DNA from: Diphasiastrum complanatum
Taxonomy: Eukaryota > Streptophyta > Lycopodiopsida > Lycopodiales > Lycopodiaceae
DNA: 64,000 nucleotides
Reading direction: 5' to 3'
Assembly: GCA_029204225.1 (NCBI GenBank)
Contig: CM055103.1
Coordinates: forward strand, 52,989,538 to 53,053,537
In this document: positions 42,405-51,970 of the stretch, one piece after another
Layout of the letters: each line of letters begins with the position of its first letter
Position numbering within the stretch: position 1 is the stretch's first letter
Position numbers and translations under genes: made by a program
The notes under the pieces: generated by a model
What the model was told of the DNA's origin: nothing
Database searches by the model: none
The model's input: only the letters and a program-made list of their open reading frames with translations

Positions 42405-45400
42405 ATGACAAAGCTTTATCATCTTCATGTGGATCTGTCACCAGAATATGCTCCGCTCCAGACGAGAAATTCAAAGCAACCCAAATTGTCAACTTCTGAT
42501 ATGGTCCGATACAGAGAGAAAAAGTTAAAACATGTAGATTTATGGTCATCAGGAACATTGTATCCTATTGATCCATGTTCATTGCAGCATCCAGATTTTC
42601 ATTCGGTGAGTCAGTTAATAATCTATATGTGTCATGGTAAAAATGGCCTTTTGGATTACTGTGAGAATTTGATGCTCTATGGGAATGCACATTCAATGCA
42701 AAGAATACATTATTTGGAAGAGGAATCAAGGAAGATATCAAAGGAGTGCGAAGAAAAATCTACAAAGATGAAAACTTGTTTGGATGAAAATGAGATGCTC
42801 AAGGAGGAGATCCAAAGGTTGAAATCTTCTTTACATCATTATACAACTAGTAATGATGAGATAAAAGTTGCATTTCAATCCATGCGTATCTCATATTTGT
42901 CTCTTGTTAAAGATATGGATGTGCTCAACAGAAAGGTCCGAAGCAACAAGAGGAAAAGACTGGCAAACAAGGATATATGTGATCTATCATCCAGAGGAGG
43001 TCATAGAAAAAGATGAATCCATGCATTCAAGTAAGTTATAGCTTATTTGGTACTGAAAATTGCTTGAACTTTTTGATTTATTCATAATCACTAATTTTGT
43101 TGTTTATTCATTTCAACTTTTTGTTGATTTGCTTATTATATACTGCTGTGAATACTATGAGTGTCCTAATTTCTACTGACATTTTCAAGAACATTATGTT
43201 TGCAATGCAGATCAGCATTGGTTGTTGAAGACCATTTGGCGGATGAGATTTCAATTGGAAACTCACTAGTCTCTATCTTGACTTCTAAATCTATGAAATC
43301 AATGTTAAACAATAACAAAATGAAAAAGATTAAGGCTTTAGTTACTGATAGCATTATGGATGAAGTTGAAAAAATATTAGACACTACATTGCTTCAGGGG
43401 GCATGTGACTTTTCTAGCATCACTTAAGATGATAAAGGAGGCATTTGCACAGGTAAATATTAAAAAGTTTCCAATCCCACAACCATTTCATCTTAAAAAA
43501 AAAAAAGACATGTTAAACCATGGTATGCAGACAATAGTTGGTAATCCATCTCATATCAATGAAGTGTATTGTTCGAAAGGAGAAAGTCTAGCATATAACA
43601 ATTCCAATAATTTATTTATTAACATTAATCCAGTTATTAACATTCATCATAAATTTTTACGGTATTACAAATGAGAATGTCAATAACAAGTTGATAGTTG
43701 TTCTCAAGTTAGATGAGTCTAAAATTATAAAAAGACAAAAAATGGAAAGAGTCAGTCTCACGATCATGAATGGAGCACTTTCAAATTCAGAAGACTCAGA
43801 AGGCCTCAATTTTAGTATTCAATCAGAAAATGATATTTGGTGGTTGGCAACATTTCAGGTATAACAGTTCTTTTGCATAATAAATAGGGATACTCATTTG
43901 AATATGGATTTTATATCTAAAATCTTCTCTTTGTTAATTGTGAGAAATTGGCAAAAATCTAGCTTGGTATTTTTTATGATAGAAGTTTGTAAGTGAATCT
44001 CACATGTGTGGAGGATGTTCCCACGTGTGGAGAATTGTAAAGTAAATCAAAATGTTTGATATAGGGGTCTCATAGAATTTCATAGTCAAGCATTTAGGTG
44101 TAGGATGTTGAGTGGCAAAAGAGTTAAATCAGTAAAAACCTCGATAGCAAGTTCTTTACCTCAGATAACGGCTGGGCATAGATGGCAAATTATCCACCAC
44201 TTGTAATGCCACTATTGAGCCAAAATAGAGTAGGAGGCCAAACTTGTGCCAATTAGAGTGTAGACAAGTGTAATGCTTTTGTTTGATGAAGTTTAAGAGG
44301 TCCAATAGGATTTAGAGGTGGAACCATGAGTGGTCCAATAGAATTTGAGGTTTGCTTAAAAATGGTCCAATAGAATTTAGAGGTGCATGGATCAATGATC
44401 CAATAGGATTAAGAGGTGGCAAAGTGTGGTCCAATCATAGTTAAGCATAGTGGTAGCTCGTGGATCTACTACTATCATTGTACTCCTCATTTGGATCTAA
44501 TTGATTTTGAGATTGAGTGGATTTTGAGTGTAAGTGATTTTCTAGCTTTCTCTCTCTACCCGAGAGCTATTGATGATTTTCTCTCTCTACCTGAGGAGAG
44601 CAGCTTGTTTTTACTTAGATTACTTTTGGAACACTTCCCACACGTGTGAGTGAGAGTTGGAAGTGATTGAATGCATGTAGTAGTGTGTTTTTGCCATAGG
44701 ATCTAAGATTGATCTTGAATCTCAATCTAGTCTTGATCTTGGTGCATCTACACACCTTAGGAGATCACAAGTACATGTTGTGGACAATCCACACGTGTGA
44801 ATTCAACATTAATATTATGAGGCTAATTACGTTTTTGTATTCTCTTATAGGTGCTGAAAGAAGACCATAACATTCTCTCATGGATATTTGATTGAACATC
44901 ATATCCTGCCACCATAAAAAATCACATGGAGGAGTTCCACTCAATATTCCTGGAATTGGCACTTTCAACATTGAATGGCATTTAGCAGGAAATCTGAAGA
45001 CATTAAAATGTATGTTCAATGTATCTCATGGCGCTAACTCTAAACACCCTTGTACTGCATGAAAACAACAAAAGACATGACAAGGAGTACATGAATATCA
45101 AGAGATCAAGAAGATCCTAATTGGAAACTTGTACTACCGATTCCTCTATGAAATGTTCATATCTGTACATTGCATGCGGAGGTGCATATTATAGAAAAAA
45201 TAATATATCTTCACATCTTGTTTGCATGGAATTTCGAGCCAGAGGCCTCTGCAAAGGAAGCTATTTCCAGATTAGAGGATGTGTTGTCCAAAGCAGGCTT
45301 ACATAAAGGTCACGTTAAAATAAAAAAAGATGACAAGTTATAGGTAAAACATGAAATATTCCATGCAAGCTGAGAATTGGAGGATCTAAAGCTCGAAGAT

Positions 45401-46087
45401 TTTTATCAAATTATTTTGGCAAACAATCTAAGGTTCATTACACGGTTTGGAAAGAAATTATTGCAGCAACTCAAGATTTCGAAGAAGAAGGTTCTTCTCG
45501 TATACACAAAGTAGAAGTTTGGAAAAAGTTAGACAACATGGTGAAATACTTGAGAAGATAAATTTTCAAATACTGATGTTCAAATGATACAGAAAACAAC
45601 CAATGAATTTGTGGATGCAGTTCAGAGTGCATGGGGTGTTGATCATATAACACATTATATGGTAAGATTTGATTTTACACTACGATAGACAAATATGTGC
45701 AATTAAATTAGATACTTTTGGTGCTGATTTAGATTATGTTTTTATGACATGCGACACATATTACGACATCATTCGACATTCTTTGCAAGAAATAGTGGAA
45801 GTCTTAGCATATGGTCATCGCAAGGAATGGAAAAATCTCATTGGCAAGCAAGAGCGGCATTTCATAAAAGTACACAACATGGCGGGACTAGCACAAAAAA
45901 CAGCTATATACTGCAACTTTTCCAATGGTTTTACAAAAGAATCCAAATTTGTCATAATACAGAATCGACAGATTATAAAAAATTTCAAAAAGCATGCAAA
46001 TTTATACAAGCTAGTAGGCTATAGACACACAATAAAATTTTGTATATTAATTAAAAATATTTACAAAGTACAGTTCAACAGGATCTA
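42405..46087 (+). pseudogene. Unclassified transposase-like gene, multi-exon and decayed
   Basis: First ORF 42405-43016 (203 codons): a basic head, then a coiled coil (LEEESRKISKECEEKSTKMK, LKEEIQRLKSSL) and a Lys/Arg-rich end. A second piece is at 43209-43456. A third, 43693-43858, reads IVVLKLDESKIIKRQKMERV and ends ...WWLATFQ at a donor. Its acceptor is at 44850, continuing VLKEDHNILSW. Then GTFNIEWHLAGNLKTLKCMF and SHGANSKHPC (44940-45060) end in a TGA. C-terminal parts are KTTNEFVDAVQSAWGVDHIT (45590-45655) and IWSSQGMEKSHWQARAAFHK with QLFQWFYKRI (45800-45960). The layout (Asp-containing strand, HL..DLK....GA.....C block, C-terminal Gly-x-E-x-x-H helix) reminds me of unclassified RNase-H-like transposases. 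Several stops and a frameshift are present. I cannot name the family. Confidence 0.5.
43939..44808 (+). repeat. Solo copia LTR with TTAAT target-site duplication
   Basis: TGTGAGAAATTGG to GTGTGAATTCAACA, 870 bp, flanked on both sides by TTAAT. The last about 50 bp match the end of the LTR at 41194-41811 (GGAGATCA, GTACATGT, CACACGTGTGAATTCAACA). It sits inside a 992-bp intron (43859-44850) of the transposase-like gene. Without it the intron would be about 117 bp. Confidence 0.85.
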
Positions 46088-46640
46088 ATCTGCCTCCGAT
46101 ATTTTTTCCAATGAAAGTTGCAACTTAGAATCATGCAACAATTTTCTTCTTTCGTATGGATCCAATAGCTCATAGTTTTCATGCTTACTGAGCATGGAAT
46201 TCACTGGTCCATATCCTAAAATTTTAACCGCAATAGTTTTCTTTACAAAAACTATTTTATGCACCTTATTAAAATTATGTCCTCCAAGAAAACGAGACAG
46301 TGCCTTGATTGCCATAATCATAGTTTCACCATGTTGATGAAACTTTGAATGGGCAACACTTATCTCATTATTCTTGAAGGACTTTAGATAGTGCCCGAGT
46401 GCATGATCTCTTGAAAATTCTCCCGCAAAAGATCTTTTCCCTCCTCGACGAATTGCAAAATCATCGAGGAAAATTGTTTCCTGAAATGATAAAAAACAAA
46501 GTAAGCTCCAGTATATAATCTGACATAACAAATCTACTAGTACTTGATAAGAGACAAAAACTTACGCATTTGGCTTTGTCTTCTTTGATTACTGTCTCTC
46601 CATCAATATTATGTCCACCTTTTGATGTCAATATTGTTGG
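46085..46640 (-). CDS. Small two-exon gene, unrecognised (weakly Alba-like)
   Basis: On the minus strand, exon A (about 46640-46566) encodes KGGHNIDGETVIKEDKAKC with donor GC|GTAAGT. Exon B (46482-46085) follows TTTCAG and encodes 132 codons to a TGA/TAA-type end after KISEAD. It is open throughout. Features are a basic patch (IRRGGKRSF), then NEISVAHSKFHQHGETMIMA, VHKIVFVKKTIAVKILGYG, and a C-terminal acidic/Leu-rich part. The middle resembles the Alba nucleic-acid-binding fold in spacing of strands and helix, but the match is weak. The 5' end is not clear, because a repeat begins at about 46643. It converges with the transposase-like gene; the two ends are only a few bases apart. Confidence 0.4.
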
Positions 46641-46642
46641 TG

Positions 46643-46771
46643 CGCTCGAGAGAGATATTGGGAGCTGGAGTATCAGATCCGAGCGCAAGAACAACGAGGA
46701 GGAAAGAAAAGGGATACGAAACGCGCTTGAATGCAATACTGGAGGATGCAATATCGGATCCAGGTATATAA
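46643..46771 (+). repeat. Direct repeat copy 1 (about 128 bp)
   Basis: CTCGAGAGAGATATTGGGAG ... GCGCTTGAATGC ... TATCGGATCCAG. Copy 2 is at 47271-47394. Confidence 0.85.
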
Positions 46772-46889
46772 TAGTCAACGAGACGTAATAAGAGAAAGCG
46801 GCGCGCTTGAAATTGATATCCGGCAAAGCAATCGTAAATTTGCATGAAAATTCGAGCCGAGAAAGACCTATTTATATAAAAAAAATTGC

Positions 46890-47130
46890 ACGTGTGGAGG
46901 AGTGGCGAGGGAACACGTCTCGACATGTGATTGGCAAAAATAAATGTGCCGTACCTTGAATGATTGATCTGACATCTGCACGTGCGAGAATGACACGCGC
47001 CGATAAGGGATTCGCACACATGTCTCAGCCCACGTGTCCCTATAATTGGGTCATCATTATCAATACGGAATTTCCACGTGGTCTAGTCATATGACGACAT
47101 GTGTCTAGGCCGTCTTTTCACACGTGCGAA
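46890..47130. promoter_or_regulatory. Cluster of five CACGTG (G-box/ABRE-like) sites
   Basis: CACGTG hexamers occur in GCACGTGTGG (about 46890), GCACGTGCGA (46980), CCCACGTGTC (47030), CCACGTGG (47075) and ACACGTGCGA (47122), with further CACATGT/ACATGTG variants. The cluster is upstream of the minus-strand gene. G-boxes bind bZIP and bHLH factors in plants. Confidence 0.6.
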
Positions 47131-47270
47131 AATTTGCAAAAATTCTTAAAAAAAAGAATGCAAACTGAATTCAAAATTAGACATTTTAAACAAAAATAAC
47201 ATAACTGAAGTTCCAAATATCGCTCTCAGGCGCAAACCCCAGGTCCAACAAGCACGTCAAATCAACGTGA

Positions 47271-47394
47271 GCTCGAGAGAGATATTTGAAGTTAGAGTAT
47301 CAGATCCAAGCGCAAGGAAAACGAGCAGAAAAGAAAAGGGTTGCGAGATGCGCTTGAATGCGATACCGGACGATGCAGTATCGGATCCAGTAGC
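47271..47394 (+). repeat. Direct repeat copy 2
   Basis: Same as 46643-46771 with roughly 15 differences. A copia integrase scrap follows directly after CGGATCCAG. Confidence 0.85.
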
Positions 47395-47625
47395 TTTCGG
47401 CCTACCAAAATCTTTCAAGAAGTGTGGCAAAGTGTGTGAGGCATGTGGCCTTGCAAAGTCACACAAGACTTCCTACAAGAGATCTTTGACAAGATCGACC
47501 TCACCTTTGGATCTTATTCATTCAGATGTACATGCTTTCCTCATGAAAGTAATGGAGGTTCCTTAATGTATGTGACTTTCATAGACGATTGTACTAGTAA
47601 AGTGTAAGTCTCTAGATGTTCTCAT
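47395..47625 (+). pseudogene. Copia gag-pre-integrase/integrase scrap
   Basis: GLPKSFKKCGKVCEACGLAK and PLDLIHSDVHAF, then FIDDCTSKV after a frame slip. These are the CxxC end of the gag-pre-integrase domain and the first Asp strand of the integrase core of a copia element. Confidence 0.8.
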
Positions 47626-48240
47626 TTTGTATGGATAACTTTTATCTTTTGATTCTATGTCCATCTCTTTCATATTTATCATGATATCTTGAGTTCTAAT
47701 GAGGTACTACTTACACTATTTGTCATTTCTCTTTTTTTTTTTCTTTATCAAGCTTTGTCACGTCTTTTCATTGGCGTACCTGTTGTGACGACTGTCCTCT
47801 CCTTCAGTTCATCCACTTGATTAGCATCTTGTCTGGCTTAATTTTCTTCATGTGGCTGTTGTTTTGTTATTTTCATTCCATTTTGTAGTTTGTGTTTTCC
47901 ATCACATCTTTCATTTTGTCTTTCTTTATTTGTTATTAGTTTCTGTTCCATTTGCATTTTGATTCCATAGTTCATTTCATCGTCGATTTCGTTTTTCAGT
48001 TTTTCGTTTGTCTTCGTTTCCTACGCTCCATTAGAATAAAAAGAAAATCCAAATTATTTGGATCATTGGGTTACGTATTCTTTTTAGTTACTTTTGATTT
48101 TATTTTTTATCATGACTTCTAATTTTCGGTCTCTATCCCCTTTAGATTATCTTTTTATTTTTAATAGTGATAAACCATCTGAGCATATGTTCGACCAAAT
48201 GGGTCACACGTCTTTAGTATTACTTTAATACTTCTCAGCC
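47626..48240. other. T-rich unassigned sequence
   Basis: Strongly T-rich on the plus strand (TTTTGT, TTTCATT). No domain seen. Confidence 0.4.
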
Positions 48241-50070
48241 AACTTTTCCAAGTCCTATTAAGATTCTTGATGCAATGCTTCTTTTAAAGGGTTCTGCTAG
48301 GTCGAAGTGGTTTGACTATGTCCATTCTCATCTGCCTATCTCTGAGTGGCATGACTTTCTACTTGTACTTTGCCTTCTTATATTTTCCGATGATAATTCT
48401 ACATTTGTTGCGTGCCTTGGTGCCTTGATTCACAAGAAAAAAAATATCGTATTCAATGGTCATTTCTAGTTTCATTGATATTGAGGCCGTATACCTTGCT
48501 GGTATTTCTATTATGGCTTCTACGCATACCTCAGATAGCCCTCCTGGTTCGGTGGTTGGTGCAATATCTTCTCCATTGAACTCTATATCTCCATCTCTTG
48601 AGTCCGTTATGGCCGATGTTCTTGCTGATTTCTTTGGGGTTCTTCACGGGTCCACGGTTGATGGTTCCCTCACTATTGGTAATTAGGTTATATCTTTTTT
48701 CAGTTGGGGCCTCTACTATTTCTAGATTTAATACTACTGTTTTCATGCATCGTGGCTTTTTAGATGATGCATTGATTTCTTGGACCTTCTGGAGCTTTTG
48801 ACATGTTGCTCTTCTCGTGATATGGGCCTTGAGGGTACTGTGTGCCACTGCTACTTCTCATTCATGGGCCTTATGGATACCTTGGGCTTTGACCATGCTG
48901 GTGCACATTTCTCCATTCTAGCTATCCTTTGTCAGGATGATCTCTTTACGCTTCATGTTTCCTGGCATATCGCTTGCTTTCCATGCTATTATAGTGTGTT
49001 TGTCATCCTTCTTATGTTCCTACTCCTTGGTGTTGGTCTTCCGATGCCGCTATCTTTTCTTGGGGCACCTATATCACTGAGTTTGCACATATGGTTGATG
49101 GTTACGTGTATGATGCAGCTATTCGCGATGAATGTCCATCTCTTTTCCAGCTTCCTTATTGGCTTCTCATTCCTGATGCAATTCTAACTTCTCGGGCTTT
49201 TTGGATACCTTGGTATGTTGTCCCTATCTTTTGGGATGATCCTCTACTATCTTGGGCATTACGGATACCTTGGTATTCCTTGTTGCTGCTTGATCTTCTT
49301 CTGGTTCCTTGGCATTCCTGGTTGTTCCATATTGCTTGGTTTCAAATGAAACGGCCGAGATGTTCCCATCATCGCCACAATGTTGATCCTGAGTTGTTCC
49401 CTTTCTTACCAGCTGCCATTCATCAGGTTCGCCTTCACCATAGTCGACGCTGCCGACAGATTCAATTTTTAGTCCAGTGGGATGGTCATCCTATTGAGGA
49501 GGCCATAGGGGGCATATTGATGTCTTTTATCATACACCATCACTTGTGAATCAGGCTCGTGCTCTTGCTGCACTTGTTGATTCCTCTACGTAAGATGTTG
49601 CTCTAGTTGTTGATGCACCAGGGCTTGCTGCTGTTTGATCCAGTTTCTTTTCGACAGTTGGGTTTTTTTTTTTTTTGTGCCGGGAGAGTTATGGACTCGG
49701 CTCATTACATTCGCCACGTCCATTTACGTTTACTTTACTTTATGCATAAGCAAGCCTTGGGCGCTTTTTTAATCATTATTGACACTTAGACTATATGGTT
49801 GGCCTTGGGCCTTATTATTCATTATTGGGACATTTGGACAATTACTGGAGAGTGGGGGCCTTCTTGGAAGGCGCACTATTATCCCTCCCAGTTGGGCCCT
49901 AGCCACTGGAAGCTTCTTCTTTTTAGGGCTCCCTCTAGGCTATATGTAGGAAATCTGTGTCATTTGTTACTCAGCTGATGATATTGATCTCTCTCTTTAT
50001 CCTCCTTAATCTCTCTCTTTCCTGCTTTCTAGGGTTAAGTCTTGCTTATGTGATGCTTGCATAGCTTAGC
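48240..50070 (+). mobile_element. Decayed gypsy 3' part with chromodomain and LTR-like end
   Basis: Scattered open pieces without clear motifs up to 49340, then [20 protein letters not shown] and [15 protein letters not shown] (49390-49510), an integrase C-terminal and chromodomain block. Downstream, 49620-50070 shares motifs with the minus-strand copy at 54390-54960 (GAGAGTTATGGACTCGGCTC and GCATAAGCAAGCCTTGG versus their reverse complements; CTCCCAGTTGGG; CTTTCTAGGGTTAAGTC), so it is the LTR of the same family. The element is heavily mutated. Confidence 0.7.
49390..49590 (+). pseudogene. Gypsy chromodomain fragment
   Basis: Near-identical in motif order to the copy at 55230-54972 (-). The conserved W of TWEP is lost (EEAIGG in place of EEATWE). 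Confidence 0.78.
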
Positions 50071-51834
50071 TCTAGATCAATTGTGGCTTCATTTGTAACT
50101 TGCAGAAATTTCATGATATTATGGCATCCTTGCTTGGAGAAATCACTCTCCTGATTTTAAAGACTTAATTTTGACAAAGCATGAAAGAAAGAAGTGCAAG
50201 ACAATAAGGTTGACAAAAGCAAGTTGGGTTGATTGGGTCCTCAAATTGGAAAATGAGAGAACTACGCATTAAAATACACAGCTTTCAAGGAAAGAGAGAG
50301 GACATGATGTCATGAAGTTAGTAGTCAATCAGCTCACAAAAATGACCTATTTAATTCCCACAAAGACCAAGGTCAAAGTAGTTGAATTGAAAGATAGCTT
50401 TCTAATAACGCTCTTTATTCTGTATAACTCACCAACTAGAGTTTTGAAGGATTGAACCCTAAGTTTTGAATGTCAAACCAAGCAATAAGTTTTCCAAAAT
50501 ACCTACATTGTTTGTCATTTAACTATTTCCAAAAACAAACATCTATGAGATTATTGTTTGAGATAGAATAATAAAATTTAAACTAAGTCTCAATAAAAGT
50601 TGGTGTGAATATCATTTTTGTGACAAAAAGACACCTACTATGGGGCTTTTGTTTGAGACAAGAGCATGACAAAAACAAGTTTATGTAAATCTTCAATGTA
50701 GTTTAATTTCAAAAGCCTATTACACATCCCCGTTGTAGCCCAATTGGATAAGAGTGTTGCATGTGGCAATAATGACCTTAGCTCAGATCTAGGTTCGCAT
50801 GTTGAAAGGGCACATCTTGGAGTTGATTGAAAATACCTAGATTTGGAGTGTATATATTGTATATAGTGGAAGTAATATCATTGTAGAAAAGAGAGTCAAG
50901 CACATGTTATAAATGGATATTGAAAGGCTTTCTCACCCAATGCAATTGATGAGTAGACACTAATTGTTCTAAACTTTTTTACAAATCCTAGACAATGTAA
51001 AGACATATTGGCCAATTCAATGAATATTCTAAATATATTTCTCCAATTTTTAACATTTTTGTTTCAATTTTTGTTGTGCATTTCACAATCAAGCAAAACA
51101 TTGATAGGGTCTATAAATTACTTCTGTTACCAAAATCGTCATGTACCATTCATCATTTACATGTACCATTAAACAATTTAGCATCAAAATGTAAAGAAAA
51201 TCATCGACATTCAATTTGAATCAAAGTTCAATGATTGCCAATCAATAGATCAAGCCTTGACCTAAAGTTTGACAACAATCCCAATGGAAGTTAATGGCAC
51301 CTAGACAATACAATCAAGGAAGCTCTCAAAGAAGAGCTCCAAATCCATAAAACTCAACACATTAGAGAGGAACAATAGCCAGATTTAGCTTGACCTAAGA
51401 TATTTATAGTTGCCTAGATGTGTCTCCAAACTTAAATAAAACTTGACCAAATACTTTTACTTAATTGAGTTCTCGTAACTTTTAGCAAAATGCTTTCTTA
51501 CAATGTCATTTTGGGGTCTTTTAGTGCATTTATTGTATTATTCATCTCAAGAACTACTACTACCACATTACAAGTAATGCTTATTTTAAAAAGAGCATGA
51601 CAAGGAGCTCCATTACCTTCACCATCCATTAATAGCTCGTAATTGTATCCCTTCGGAGCTACAATCCCTTAATTGTGGCTTTGAAGCTTAGCGTGCAGGT
51701 CAAATGTTCTAATAACAATTATGCCCAAACAAATAGCTTGCAGGGAGAAAGAACTCAGAAAGCTTTTACACAAGGTCAACGGAATCCGTTGACTTTTATG
51801 GAGGACCTTCACCTCTTAGGTCAATGTTGACCAA
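50071..51834. other. Region downstream of the reductase gene
   Basis: AT-rich. Apart from the SINE-like unit at 50727-50880 I see nothing. The reductase 3' UTR must lie just left of 51835. Confidence 0.4.
50727..50880 (+). mobile_element. Candidate tRNA-derived SINE or tRNA pseudogene
   Basis: GTAGCCCAATTGGATAAGAG (A box) at 50734-50753 and AGGTTCGCAT (B box) at 50791-50800, followed by unrelated sequence. The tRNA cloverleaf does not close, so it is not a functional tRNA. Confidence 0.45.
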
Positions 51835-51970
51835 CTATAAAGAACCCATTTCAGTAAAACTCCTAACCAAATCATCAAACATTTCTTCTAGACCCTTAAA
51901 CTGAAGCCCAAGCTGTTGTATCTTGATCGAGCTAAGAGCAGAGTAAGACGGCTTGATATCTTTAGGAATA
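51835..51970 (-). CDS. Reductase last exon
   Basis: Encodes [14 protein letters not shown], then a conserved C-terminal helix region ([19 protein letters not shown]) and TAG. Acceptor is CTGCAG-type at 51971-51973. Confidence 0.88.

Noticed and set aside
44106-44808. Shorter solo LTR starting at TGTTGAGTGG
   Set aside because: The flanks TAGGA and TTAAT do not match, while a start at 43939 gives exact TTAAT duplications.
50727-50810. Functional tRNA gene
   Set aside because: The B-box is followed by mismatched sequence and the acceptor stem does not close.
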